Assembly: GCF_040786285.1 (NCBI RefSeq)
Contig: NZ_JBFMKQ010000001.1
Location: 620,001-684,000, forward strand
Origin: Aquimarina sp040786285
Lineage (GTDB): Bacteria > Bacteroidota > Bacteroidia > Flavobacteriales > Flavobacteriaceae
Direction: 5' to 3'
Length of the DNA stretch: 64,000 nucleotides
The notes beneath the pieces were generated by a model. It saw only the letters and a program-made list of their open reading frames with translations. It was not told the DNA's origin and made no database searches. The first letter of the stretch is position 1, and every line of letters starts with the position of its first letter. The position numbers were made by a program, and so were the translations under genes. Shown piece by piece: positions 16,014-25,011 of the stretch.

Positions 16014-17629
16014 ATGATAAAAAAAATATAGACCGACTATTTCAAGAGAAATTCAAGAACTTTGAAGTTACTCCCAATGATGCTGTTTGGGAAAAAATCA
16101 AAGCTCGACAAGAAAAAGGTCGCAAGCGAATGGTTATATTGCCTTTCTGGTATAGGGCTGCAGGTGTAGCCGCATCAATTATACTTATACTTAGTATAGG
16201 GTATGTATCATTTAATGAATATAGCACTGCAGAAGAAACGATTGTAAATGATGTTAATAATACCAAAACTATCATTGAAGCTGAAACTACCCCTGATAAA
16301 ACTTTTGAGACAAACGACAATACCTCTAAAGAAATTTTGGTCGCCACAGAAGAAGATAAAATTAATACTCCGGTCTCAACGGAAACATCACAAAATAGGG
16401 ATCTAAATAGCGAGGCTGTCCAAGGCAATCATTTCAACCCATCTGTGCAAAACGACAATGCAATTGTTACTGCTCCTAAAAAACAACTATCGCCCTCTAA
16501 ATCAACTATACAAGGTGAAGATTTGACCACCAATATGCATTCATCTAATGAAGGCCAAATTGCAGAAAATACCCCAATAAAAAACAATACACCAAACAAT
16601 ACTTTAACAAAAGATAAAGAAGAGACCACTTCTAAGGATAGAAGTACAGAAAATACGGAAGTAGCTAATATCTCAAACAAGGGTTCGAAACCTAAGAAAC
16701 TGGACTCTCATTTTATAGCTCCAGAACATCAGGAAAGTAATCCCAATGCACAAAGTATTGCAGAATACAATCCTGAGGATTCTGTTTCTGAAAAACAAGA
16801 AAACAATACCACAGAAGATATTGAGATTGCAGAAAAAGACAATAAAAAATCCATCTTTGATGCTATAGATCAAAAAGAAGAAGCCATTGTAGAAGAAGAA
16901 ACTACGACAATTACCAAAAAATGGAATATCTCTCCCAACGTAGCTCCTGTATATTATAATGTTATTGGAGATGGTTCGTCTATTGACCCTCAATTTTCAG
17001 ACAATGCTAAAGACGGGCAAGTTAATTTAAGTTATGGCGTACAAATTGCGTATGCTATAAACGAAAAACTAAGTATTCGATCCGGAGTAAGCAAAGTGGA
17101 TCTTAGCTATAATACAGAGGATGTAAGTTTTACTGCCTCTACTAATGGTCAAAACCTACAAAGTATAAACTATAGTCCTAATGCAGAAGCTATTTTGGTT
17201 TCAGATGTTGGGAACCAAGATGATCTTACTTCATCAGATATTAGGCGTGCTCCAAATCAAACACAGAACATTGGGTTACTAAATCAGAGTATTGGGTATA
17301 TCGAAGTTCCTATGGAAATGAAATATGCTTTAGTGAATAAAAAACTTGGCGTAAACATGATTGGAGGTATAAGTACACTATTCCTGCAAAATAATGAGAT
17401 TTCTATAGAAGCAGGTGATTTTGAAACCTCGGTGGGACAAGCGAATAACCTAAACGAAGTTAGTTTTAGTGGTAATATCGGGCTTGGGGTAGATTATAAA
17501 TTATCGGATCACTTTCAGTTTAATCTCGAACCTATTTTTAAGTATCAATTTAATGCCTTTAATGGTAATGCAGAAAATTTTAGACCTTATTACTTTGGCG
17601 TATACACAGGGGTGAGCATTAGTTTTTAA
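16010..17629 (+). CDS. Inner-membrane-anchored protein with C-terminal outer-membrane barrel, putative anti-sigma
   Basis: The 539-residue protein starts with a cytoplasmic segment of about 45 residues (DRLFQEKFKNFEVTPNDAVW) and a TM helix at about 46-66. Then comes about 240 residues of Asn/Thr/Glu/Lys-rich low-complexity linker. The C-terminal part, about 300-539, consists of beta strands typical of small outer-membrane barrels (LSYGVQIAYAINEKLSIRSG and IGLGVDYKLSDHFQFNLEP, ending in YTGVSISF). It could thus bridge inner membrane, periplasm and outer membrane. The 4-base overlap with the ECF sigma gene and the N-terminal cytoplasmic piece suggest control of that sigma factor, which is inference. 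The family is common but poorly described in Flavobacteriia. Confidence 0.75.
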   Translation: MNDKKNIDRLFQEKFKNFEVTPNDAVWEKIKARQEKGRKRMVILPFWYRAAGVAASIILILSIGYVSFNEYSTAEETIVNDVNNTKTIIEAETTPDKTFETNDNTSKEILVATEEDKINTPVSTETSQNRDLNSEAVQGNHFNPSVQNDNAIVTAPKKQLSPSKSTIQGEDLTTNMHSSNEGQIAENTPIKNNTPNNTLTKDKEETTSKDRSTENTEVANISNKGSKPKKLDSHFIAPEHQESNPNAQSIAEYNPEDSVSEKQENNTTEDIEIAEKDNKKSIFDAIDQKEEAIVEEETTTITKKWNISPNVAPVYYNVIGDGSSIDPQFSDNAKDGQVNLSYGVQIAYAINEKLSIRSGVSKVDLSYNTEDVSFTASTNGQNLQSINYSPNAEAILVSDVGNQDDLTSSDIRRAPNQTQNIGLLNQSIGYIEVPMEMKYALVNKKLGVNMIGGISTLFLQNNEISIEAGDFETSVGQANNLNEVSFSGNIGLGVDYKLSDHFQFNLEPIFKYQFNAFNGNAENFRPYYFGVYTGVSISF

Positions 17630-17641
17630 AGTGTTAGAAAT

Positions 17642-19612
17642 TTATGACGCTTTAGGCAGTGTAACACAGAAAGTACTCCCCTCTCCTAATACACTTTTTA
17701 CTGTAATACGACCATTATTAAGCTCTATGAGTTCCTTACATATTTTTAGTCCCAATCCTGTTCCTGTTTCTTGCTGAGTTCCAGTTGTTGTAAATGTATC
17801 TTCTGCAAAAAGTTTATCGAGGTTTTCTTTAGCAATACCTACTCCAGTGTCTTTGAAACAAATCTCATAATGCTTTTCTTTCTCTGTAGACAATAGCGTT
17901 ATAGAATCTCCCGAATCACAAAATTTTATAGCATTAGCAATCAGGTTTTGGGCCACAATGGCGACCATATCTTTATCAGCAAAAATTAGTGTTGGATCTA
18001 ATGCATTGGTAAGTTGAATATTTTTTATTTCTGCCTTCGGTTTAAAAAAGGTGAACTTACTAGAAATAACTTCATTAATATCAAAAGTAGTAGGCTTAGC
18101 ATTCAGTTCTTTCATTTGCGATTTTGACCAATTCAATAAATTATTTAATAAAATCGACGTTTGGTGTGTTCTGTTTGCCAGTAGCGGAACAATCTCTTTG
18201 AACTCTTCTGTCGAAATTGCATCATCTTTTAATAAGTTCAAGCTCCCATCAAGACCATGAATTTCATTTTTTAGATCATGAGAAATAATCGAAAACAGCT
18301 TGTTTTTGACTTGATTGGATTCGTTTAATTGATCAACATATCTTTTTCGTTCTTTTCTCGATTTGATAATGAATGCAAAGAATATTAATATAATTAATGT
18401 TATACCTATACTAACATATGTGAATATTCGATATCTAAATAATTCGTCTTTGCTCTGCCGCTCTCTTTTTTCTTGTTCATCGATAAGTTTGAGTTGTTCC
18501 ATTTCAGATTTGAAACGAGCCTCGGCCAATTCTATTTTTAGAGTAGTTTCGTCTGATATGCTCTCGTCTGATAGCTGTTGATGCTTTTTTTGCCACTCAA
18601 ACGCACCCGCAAAATTTCCTTTTGCCGAATCTAATGCCGCTGCATATTTATAATTTGTAAGAAGAAGAGGATTCAATTTTAGTTTTTTAAGCTCTTTACG
18701 TGCATCAGTTAAAAAGTTTTGAGCTTCATTAAATTTATTCGTCCTAATGGCAATAAGTCCTAATTGTTGTCTTGCATTAGCAAGTATCCTTTTATTACCC
18801 GCTTTTAATGCCACAGCAGCAGAAGAATCATAATATTTTCTGGATTTTTCATAATTCTTATTTATCAAAGCTATAGAACCAAGTCTATTATATGTTAGCG
18901 CTACACTTGTCGTATTTTTATTCTTTATATTAATGGATAATGATTCTTTAAGTAAAACTTTGGCGCTATCTAATTTTTTAAGATCAATATATAAAAGGGC
19001 AAGATTGTTAAGTGAACCGCCCAATTTTTTTGATTTGTTTTTTCTCTTAAGCTCTATAGACTTGAGATAATATTCTTCTGCCAACTTTGTATTATCAAGA
19101 GAAGAATATACGTTACCAATATTATTGTAGGTACTAGACAAAACAATACTATCATTTATTCTAGCAAAGTATAGATTGGCTTCTAAGAGGTAATTAATCG
19201 CATTTTCAAAATTACCCCGTTTTTGTTCTATAGTCGATTTATTATTATTGATTATTGCCAAACCTCTTGAATGTTTCGCAATTTTGTAGTAAATAGCTGC
19301 CTTATCATAATTATAAAAGGCCTTGATATATTTATTGGTTAGATTATAAATATTTCCTATTTGATTGTATACATGTCCTGTTCCTTTATCATAATTGATG
19401 TACTTAGAAAGGATTGCTAATTTATCTTCATAAGTTAATGCAACTTCATACTCTTCCTGCACCCATATTTTTTTAAGGTATTCCATTGCACTATCAAAAG
19501 CTATGGTATCCTTTGAAGTTCTAATTTTTGGGATAATACTATCCAATGATTTTTGCTGCGGAAAACAAAATGAGCTCACCAGGAATAATAAGAGAAAATA
19601 ATTTTTTTTCAT
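17642..19612 (-). CDS. TPR-containing sensor histidine kinase
   Basis: A 656-residue protein with a signal peptide (1-19), about six tetratricopeptide repeats (80-340, e.g. TYNNIGNVYSSLDNTKLAEE), a coiled coil (355-390), one TM helix (396-416), and a kinase core with phospho-acceptor His445 in FSIISHDLKNEIHG. The ATPase domain has N box QNLIANAIKF, DTGVGIA and GTGLGLKICKELI. This is the usual Bacteroidota periplasmic-TPR kinase; the signal sensed is unknown and no response regulator is adjacent. The gene is convergent with the barrel gene (12-base gap). Confidence 0.92.
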   Translation of the reverse strand: MKKNYFLLLFLVSSFCFPQQKSLDSIIPKIRTSKDTIAFDSAMEYLKKIWVQEEYEVALTYEDKLAILSKYINYDKGTGHVYNQIGNIYNLTNKYIKAFYNYDKAAIYYKIAKHSRGLAIINNNKSTIEQKRGNFENAINYLLEANLYFARINDSIVLSSTYNNIGNVYSSLDNTKLAEEYYLKSIELKRKNKSKKLGGSLNNLALLYIDLKKLDSAKVLLKESLSINIKNKNTTSVALTYNRLGSIALINKNYEKSRKYYDSSAAVALKAGNKRILANARQQLGLIAIRTNKFNEAQNFLTDARKELKKLKLNPLLLTNYKYAAALDSAKGNFAGAFEWQKKHQQLSDESISDETTLKIELAEARFKSEMEQLKLIDEQEKRERQSKDELFRYRIFTYVSIGITLIILIFFAFIIKSRKERKRYVDQLNESNQVKNKLFSIISHDLKNEIHGLDGSLNLLKDDAISTEEFKEIVPLLANRTHQTSILLNNLLNWSKSQMKELNAKPTTFDINEVISSKFTFFKPKAEIKNIQLTNALDPTLIFADKDMVAIVAQNLIANAIKFCDSGDSITLLSTEKEKHYEICFKDTGVGIAKENLDKLFAEDTFTTTGTQQETGTGLGLKICKELIELNNGRITVKSVLGEGSTFCVTLPKAS

Positions 19613-19677
19613 AAATTCTATTTTCGGGGCAATAGATTAAATGCAATTTATTTCCGCAAAATACCAAAATCTTATTT

Positions 19678-19699
19678 AAAAAAGACTATTTAGTAGTCT
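19678..19699 (-). terminator. Terminator downstream of plsC
   Basis: AGACTA (19683-19688) and TAGTCT (19694-19699) form a 6-bp stem. Read on the minus strand it is followed by six T. It lies about 130 bases after the stop of the acyltransferase gene. The stem is short, so confidence is moderate. Confidence 0.5.
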
Positions 19700-19827
19700 A
19701 ATTCTTACTATAATACTATTATTTTTATGGTTTTGAAGTAAAAACGGTGCGTAAATTGATTTCTGATTGTATAATATATGTACTCATAAATGATATATTA
19801 ATAGAATTCAACTATATACCGGTTTGA

Positions 19828-20577
19828 TTATGTCTCTTTATTATAATTGTTTTCAAGGGCTTGTAAAATAACCTGTCGTGTTTTCTCTTTTAGATCTTTT
19901 TTATTTTCCTGTACCAATCCTTTGGTAGGAATCTCTTTATGGATAAAAGCCCTCATTCTTCCTGGGCTACCACTAAAAAACTCATACGAAAATCGTTTTT
20001 TATTATCAAAAAAGGTTAATGGCAGTATTGGGATTTGATGATCTATTGCAAGTCTAAAAGCACCATCTTTAAATTGATCTAATAATAAGGATTGATCATC
20101 AGGAACACCTCCTTCGGGAAAAATACAGATACTTGTACCATCATGCAACCTAGCATGAGCACGATCAAAAACTTCTTTTCGGCTTCTTTGACTATTACGA
20201 TCAACTAGTATACATGTGCGTTTATAGAAAAACCCAAAAATGGGGATTTTGGCCAACTCCTTCTTTCCAACAAAAACAAAGGGGTGTTTCACACAATGTA
20301 ACATAAACATAATATCGGTCATCGAGGTATGATTGGCAACAACCATATAACTCTTATTAAGATCGGGTTGGGCTTCTTTACTTACTCTGGGCATAAAACC
20401 CATACCATATAATACAATTCTTGCCCAGAATCTTGCTACAACAAAAAACTGTGGATACCATTTTTCTCTAGAGGTTAGTACCAATAAAACAGGAAACATA
20501 ATAATGATGGGGACCCCCATAAGTACATAAAACCATATGCGCCAAAGTAGGGTCAATATTTTTTTCAAAATAGACAT
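19828..20577 (-). CDS. plsC: 1-acyl-sn-glycerol-3-phosphate acyltransferase
   Basis: The 249-residue protein has an N-terminal membrane segment (about 10-32), the acyltransferase block I NHTSMTD (HxxxxD catalytic pair), block III FPEGGVPDD and the block IV proline near QIPILPLTFF. This is the PlsC family, which acylates lysophosphatidic acid to phosphatidic acid at the inner membrane in phospholipid synthesis. It is divergent from trpS, with 93 bases between the start codons that must carry both promoters. Confidence 0.92.
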   Translation of the reverse strand: MSILKKILTLLWRIWFYVLMGVPIIIMFPVLLVLTSREKWYPQFFVVARFWARIVLYGMGFMPRVSKEAQPDLNKSYMVVANHTSMTDIMFMLHCVKHPFVFVGKKELAKIPIFGFFYKRTCILVDRNSQRSRKEVFDRAHARLHDGTSICIFPEGGVPDDQSLLLDQFKDGAFRLAIDHQIPILPLTFFDNKKRFSYEFFSGSPGRMRAFIHKEIPTKGLVQENKKDLKEKTRQVILQALENNYNKET

Positions 20578-20641
20578 GACTCAAAAATACACAATTGGAT
20601 TGAGCTATATAAAAAAGTCTAGAGGAGTTGATAAAAAAATT

Positions 20642-20649
20642 TACCTTTG
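20642..20649 (+). promoter_or_regulatory. Possible Bacteroidota -7 box for trpS
   Basis: TACCTTTG fits the Bacteroidota -7 consensus TAnnTTTG and lies 21 bases before the trpS ATG. No TTG at the expected -33 spacing is seen (one lies 11 bases upstream), so this is a tentative call. Confidence 0.35.
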
Positions 20650-20670
20650 CGGGAAACTACAAAAATTACT

Positions 20671-21639
20671 ATGTCCAGAATTCTAACAGGAGTGCAAAGT
20701 ACAGGAACTCCGCATTTAGGAAACGTACTTGGAGCAATCATCCCGGCAATCGAAATGGCTAATCAGCCCAAAAACGAATCATTTTTATTTATTGCCGATA
20801 TGCATTCGCTTACGCAGATCAAGGATGCCAAAACATTACGAGAAAATACCTACTCTACTGCGGCTGCCTGGTTAGCTTTTGGGCTAGATATAGAGAAAAC
20901 AGTTTTTTATCGACAAAGTAATGTCCCCCAAGTAACAGAGTTATCATGGTATTTAACTTGTTTTTTTCCGTATCAGCGATTAACACTTGCACATTCATTT
21001 AAAGATAAAGCTGATCGCCTTGAGGATGTAAATGCCGGGATATTTACCTACCCCATGCTAATGGCCGCAGACATTTTATTATACGATGCAGAAATCGTTC
21101 CTGTAGGTAAAGATCAATTACAACATCTAGAAATGACTCGTGATGTAGCATCACGAATACATGCACAAGTGGGAGAACTTTTTGTACTACCAGAGGCACA
21201 GGTACAAAAAGAAACCATGTATGTCCCAGGGACCGATGGTACTAAAATGAGTAAATCTAAAGGTAATATCATCAATCTGTTTTTGCCTGACAAAAAACTA
21301 CGCAAACAAATCATGTCTATCGAAACCGATAGCAAACCATTAGAAGAACCTAAAGACCCAGATACTTGCAATGTATTTGCCTTATATACCCTGATTGCCA
21401 CACCAGAAGAGCAAGATCAAATGCGCAACAATTACCAAGGCGGCAACTATGGTTATGGGCATGCTAAGCAGGCTTTATTTGAATTGCTTATCGATAAATT
21501 CTCGAAAGAGCGTGAGCGATATAGCTATTTCATGGATAACCTCAACGAGATTGATGAAGCCCTGGCTATCGGAGCCAAAAAAGCTGCTACGGTTGCTGAC
21601 AAAGTATTAGACAGGGTACGCGACAAAATGGGATATTAA
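20671..21639 (+). CDS. trpS: Tryptophanyl-tRNA synthetase
   Basis: Start is the ATG at 20671 (MSRILTGVQSTGTPHLGN), giving 322 residues, normal for bacterial TrpS. The class I signature appears as TGTPHLGNVLGA (HIGH-like) and the second as GTDGTKMSKSKGN (KMSKS). The specificity region YPMLMAADILLYDAEIVPVG is also present. It charges tRNA-Trp with tryptophan in the cytoplasm. It is followed after 26 bases by a small membrane protein gene on the same strand. Confidence 0.97.
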   Translation: MSRILTGVQSTGTPHLGNVLGAIIPAIEMANQPKNESFLFIADMHSLTQIKDAKTLRENTYSTAAAWLAFGLDIEKTVFYRQSNVPQVTELSWYLTCFFPYQRLTLAHSFKDKADRLEDVNAGIFTYPMLMAADILLYDAEIVPVGKDQLQHLEMTRDVASRIHAQVGELFVLPEAQVQKETMYVPGTDGTKMSKSKGNIINLFLPDKKLRKQIMSIETDSKPLEEPKDPDTCNVFALYTLIATPEEQDQMRNNYQGGNYGYGHAKQALFELLIDKFSKERERYSYFMDNLNEIDEALAIGAKKAATVADKVLDRVRDKMGY

Positions 21640-21665
21640 TAAGGTTTGAGGTAAAATTCCTTTTT

Positions 21666-22037
21666 ATGGATTATCTATTTAAAATTGTATATGATATTTT
21701 GAAGTTCCTTGAAAAGCTAACCGGATTATCTTATGAAGAAATCAATATCGTCATTTGGTTTTTCTTCATTCCTTTTACATGGATGTTTTTATTAGATAAA
21801 ATTACAAACAAACACTATTTTAAAACAGGATTTGCTTCATTTATCCTCATTTCACTTTTACTGGTTCCCAGTTTTAAGATTTTTTCGAACTGGTTGTTTA
21901 ATGCTTCTGTTGATTTCTTAAATCTTTTTAATACCATAGGTAGTTCTTATAAGACATCTTCCGTAATAATCTGCCTGTTCATCCCTATAGTCATTTATAT
22001 ATTCCTTATTCGAAAAATATATTTTGATAAAAGATAA
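21666..22037 (+). CDS. Small membrane protein of unknown function
   Basis: A 123-residue protein with about three hydrophobic helices: VIWFFFIPFTWMFLL, GFASFILISLLLVPSFKIF and VIICLFIPIVIYIFLI. The N-terminal 25 residues (YDILKFLEKLTGLSYEEINI) are probably amphipathic, and the C-terminus is short and basic. It has no signal peptidase site and no recognised family. It lies 26 bases after trpS and may be co-transcribed, but a functional link is not evident. Confidence 0.65.
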   Translation: MDYLFKIVYDILKFLEKLTGLSYEEINIVIWFFFIPFTWMFLLDKITNKHYFKTGFASFILISLLLVPSFKIFSNWLFNASVDFLNLFNTIGSSYKTSSVIICLFIPIVIYIFLIRKIYFDKR

Positions 22038-22272
22038 GGTAGAATCAATATTTATTTTTTGAAAATGAAAGGTTTTTCAGCCCCAAACATTCAAAAACTC
22101 ACTACAAAAAGACCTGCTCACCCTCTCCCATACGAAAAAATTTGCATACCCCCGATACGGGTTTCCGTAACATTTGCATTAAATTTTGTTATAGTTTGCA
22201 AGCTAGAAGCGTCTAACATGATACTCATATTACATAAATAACAAGCATAGAAAAGCTTGCTGCCCCGGGTAA

Positions 22273-22331
22273 GAACAAATTCTAAGCTTAGAAAAATGTC
22301 CCCCCCGAGGCAGGAACGAATTCTAAGCTTA
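22273..22331. repeat. Two 18-base direct repeats, 41-base period
   Basis: GAACAAATTCTAAGCTTA (22273-22290) recurs as GAACGAATTCTAAGCTTA (22314-22331), with one mismatch. Each copy is preceded by a C/G-rich stretch (CCCCGGGTAA, CCCGAGGCAG), so the repeat unit is probably the full 41 bases, partly decayed. No coding role is seen. Confidence 0.6.
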
Positions 22332-22434
22332 AAAAGACTTCCTTCTGGGGTAGGAAGTGGCACTGTCTCTTGCAATTTGCAAATGAGCCCTCTCATTTTT
22401 GACATTGTGTAATAAGCAACTGTTAGAGACAAAA

Positions 22435-22469
22435 GAAGCCTGTGTATTTCTACACAGGCTTCACTTTTT
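22435..22469 (+). terminator. Hairpin terminator
   Basis: The arms GAAGCCTGTGTA and TACACAGGCTTC form a perfect 12-bp stem with a 4-base loop, followed on the plus strand by CACTTTTTA. It lies about 400 bases after the last plus-strand gene, so it may end an unannotated transcript. Confidence 0.78.
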
Positions 22470-22767
22470 ATAGTTCTAGACTCTAATCAACATCTTACTT
22501 ACTCATTTAGTTTACTTCAGGTTTATTATAAAAACACAAAACCACGATGAACTCAGTTCTATTTTTTCCCCTTTAACCCTATTTTTTCCTTCTTATACAT
22601 TTTAAATTGAATATAAAACATGTTTATCTGTAATTAGCTTCATCAAAACGGAGTACTATGAAATTATTTCAAGAACAACACATCATCAATCGTACGATGG
22701 AAAAAAACATCCTACACTATAAATTTCTAACAATACTGAAACAATTAATACTAAAAACCTATTGATT

Positions 22768-23316
22768 ATGAAACACACAAAACTATGGTTTATCCTAATC
22801 TTACTTGCTTTAATCTCTTTGAGCTGCGAAGATGATGATTATGGTAACCAAAATCCAACACCACCAAATACTGAAGAAACTAATGCTGCTCTCGCGAAAG
22901 CCAATAAAAACCCATACAGTATAGACAACATGGAAGATGCGCTTGCCGATTTGATAACCCAAGGTACTTTTGATGCTACTGGCATTACTATTGAAGCTAC
23001 GCATCTTTACGTTAAGCTGGCTCCCAGTAACAGCAAAGAGTTGAGTTTGCTAAAAGTCGATGAAGCGATAGAGATATATGATTATGATATTTTAACGGGC
23101 GCTTTTTCAGAAAATGAGGATATTAACAAAACCAGTAACCTTACTAACAATCAATATGCTGTTATATCTATTGATTACTCGTTTCCGGTAGGCATTTCAT
23201 ACAAAATTATTGAACCTATCTACATCCCGGGAGAAGAGGTTAATGCTTCGGGTAGTAAAGAGAGTTATAAGCGATTGGAACAAAAGGCATTAAGTAACAC
23301 GCTAAGCAAAAATTAG
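22768..23316 (+). CDS. Lipoprotein of unknown function
   Basis: The ATG at 22768 gives 182 residues; an in-frame TTG six bases earlier is not needed. The signal MKHTKLWFILILLALISLSC ends in a lipobox and the mature protein starts CEDDDYGN, the flavobacterial surface-export pattern. The segment ANKNPYSIDNMEDALADLIT, followed by beta strands (HLYVKLAPS, VISIDYSFPVG), resembles domains found in secreted Bacteroidota proteins, but no family is firmly recognised. It is followed by a terminator and is monocistronic. Confidence 0.7.
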   Translation: MKHTKLWFILILLALISLSCEDDDYGNQNPTPPNTEETNAALAKANKNPYSIDNMEDALADLITQGTFDATGITIEATHLYVKLAPSNSKELSLLKVDEAIEIYDYDILTGAFSENEDINKTSNLTNNQYAVISIDYSFPVGISYKIIEPIYIPGEEVNASGSKESYKRLEQKALSNTLSKN

Positions 23317-23384
23317 ACTGAAGAAATATGCGTTTTTACTTGACGCATACTAAGTAGTAGTATATTACTAATTAGATTAGCCGA

Positions 23385-23410
23385 GCCTGCGCGTTTTGTG
23401 CAGGCTTTTT
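23385..23410 (+). terminator. Terminator after lipoprotein gene
   Basis: GCCTGC (23385-23390) pairs with GCAGGC (23400-23405) around a short loop and is followed by TTTTT. It lies 70 bases after the stop at 23316. A very similar GCCTGC/GCAGGC hairpin ends the next lipoprotein gene. Confidence 0.75.
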
Positions 23411-23637
23411 AATTTGCTCTGATTCTCCATAAATAATTAAAAATCAACAGGGTACTTTATGATTATTTTCACATTTCATTAAGAATTCCTATATTCGCGC
23501 CCATACTTCGTGAATGCGCCCCAAATCGTACTCACTTCAATAGTATCTCAATACCATTTTTAATATTTGTTATGTAGTATTAATGCTACATCACTATATA
23601 AAACAATGCTTATAACCTATATATATAACCCCATCTT
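23411..23637. other. Upstream region of the repeat lipoprotein
   Basis: This AT-rich stretch, with the preceding terminator, makes a 321-base gap. The only structure seen is a short inverted repeat ATGTAG / CTACAT at about 23572-23592, 46 bases before the ATG at 23638, which could be an operator. Confidence 0.35.
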
Positions 23638-24819
23638 ATGAAAAAAAATTACCTTATTACCTTATTAAGTGTTTTACTTTTTAGTTGCTCTAGTGATGAT
23701 AGTGCACCAAGTATAGAAACCATAACACAATTACCTACAATAGAGAGTGTTTCTGCTACCATTGCAACTGCTGGCGATATTATCACCATTACTGGTAAAA
23801 ACTTTGATACCAATACCACCTACGTGGTTAAGTTTAATGAAGTACAGGGCACAGTGACCGAAGTAGCACCTACCTTTTTAAAAGCACAAGTGCCAGAAGA
23901 AGCGACATCGGGAGATATTACACTTACAGCAAACGGTCAAACTACCGTAGTGGGGTCGATAGAGATTACCACTACTGATATTTTCGTTTTCCACTCTTCT
24001 GCAAAGAAACTTGCTAAAATTGATATTGCTACAGCCAACCTAACTTATATTGGAGAAAATATTGATTATGGGATCAATACACGAGGAGCAGTAATTCATA
24101 AACAAAACAATGAATATATTGGATTCGAAAATGATTTTACTCAGCCATACATAGTTCGTATTAATTTAGAAACGGGTACTGCAACCAATGTAAATATCCC
24201 AACGTCTTTTCTTACTGTGGGTAAAGATTTTCGTGATCTGGTTATCGATGAAAACGATAACATATATATCTTCCATTCCTCTGTAAAGAAGCTAGCCAAA
24301 ATTGATATCGTTACTGGTGATCTTACTTATATCGGAGAAAATATTGATTATGGAGCCAATACACGAGGAGCAGTAATTCATAAACAAAATAATGAATATA
24401 TTGGGTTCGAAAATGATTTTACCCAACCCTACTTAGTTCGTGTTAATCTAGAAACCGGTACGGTTACTAATGTAACGATACCTACTTCTTTTCTTACTGC
24501 TGGTATTGATTTTAGTGATATAACTGTTGATGAAAACGATGATGTATACATCTTTCATGACTCTGCAAAAAAACTGGCAAAAATCGATATCGTTACGGGT
24601 GATCTTACTTATATCGGAGAAAATATTGATTATGGTCGTAACTCACTCGGAGCCGTAATCCACACGCAAAATAACGAGTATATTGGGTTTGAGGATAATT
24701 TTGGAGAACCATATATTGCACGTATGAATTTAGAAACTGGAGTTACCACCAATGTGACTATACCTACATCTTTTCTTACTGTTGGTAAAGATTTTGATGA
24801 TATCGTGATTAAACAATAA
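23638..24819 (+). CDS. IPT/TIG-domain lipoprotein with three 94-residue repeats
   Basis: The 393-residue protein has a lipoprotein signal (MKKNYLITLLSVLLFSC) with mature start CSSDDSAP, a TIG/IPT immunoglobulin-like domain at about 38-113 (SATIATAGDIITITGKNFDT), and three tandem 94-residue repeats up to the C-terminus. Each repeat begins with a FHxSxKKLAKIDI segment, then LTYIGENIDYG, EYIGFE and IPTSFLT. The pattern of short strands suggests beta-propeller blades facing the cell exterior. Function is unknown; carbohydrate or protein binding is a reasonable guess. The repeats are close at DNA level, implying recent duplication. Confidence 0.8.
   Translation: MKKNYLITLLSVLLFSCSSDDSAPSIETITQLPTIESVSATIATAGDIITITGKNFDTNTTYVVKFNEVQGTVTEVAPTFLKAQVPEEATSGDITLTANGQTTVVGSIEITTTDIFVFHSSAKKLAKIDIATANLTYIGENIDYGINTRGAVIHKQNNEYIGFENDFTQPYIVRINLETGTATNVNIPTSFLTVGKDFRDLVIDENDNIYIFHSSVKKLAKIDIVTGDLTYIGENIDYGANTRGAVIHKQNNEYIGFENDFTQPYLVRVNLETGTVTNVTIPTSFLTAGIDFSDITVDENDDVYIFHDSAKKLAKIDIVTGDLTYIGENIDYGRNSLGAVIHTQNNEYIGFEDNFGEPYIARMNLETGVTTNVTIPTSFLTVGKDFDDIVIKQ
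23977..24819 (+). repeat. Three tandem 282-bp coding repeats
   Basis: Units begin at 23977, 24259 and 24541, each 282 bases (94 codons). The last lacks only its end. Units 1 and 2 share long identical stretches such as the segment around ACACGAGGAGCAGTAATTCA; unit 3 is more diverged. Confidence 0.9.
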
Positions 24820-24842
24820 GTCATAAGAAACTATTATACAAG

Positions 24843-24868
24843 GCCTGCACACATGTGCAGGCTTTTTT
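24843..24868 (+). terminator. Terminator of the repeat lipoprotein gene
   Basis: GCCTGCAC (24843-24850) and GTGCAGGC (24855-24862) form an 8-bp stem with loop ACAT, followed by TTTTTT, 24 bases after the stop codon. Confidence 0.9.
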
Positions 24869-25011
24869 GATTTAATAACAACAGTAGCAATTCTTAAAAA
24901 GAATTCTTATCTTGACTACACCTTCGTAACCATCTTATCCCCAATATCATATTGTTTTTTTAACCTGATCAGATATTCTTTGGCAATACAGCACCAATAA
25001 AATCTAAACAA

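Larger units (their letters stand above)
22038..22767. other. Long intergenic region with repeats and possible structured RNA
   Basis: The 730 bases between two plus-strand genes contain an 18-base direct repeat (22273-22331), a stretch closed by GTCTCT (about 22365) and AGAGAC (about 22424) that includes the small stem AATGAG/CTCATT, and a strong hairpin terminator at 22435-22462. The part from 22470 to 22767 is AT-rich upstream region of the next gene. A minus-strand 104-codon ORF over the repeats has no support from composition and is not called. Confidence 0.45.

Noticed and set aside
22118..22432. Minus-strand ORF of 104 codons
   Set aside because: It runs across the 41-base repeats and the hairpin region, and its reading has no domain-like features. 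It is probably open by chance.
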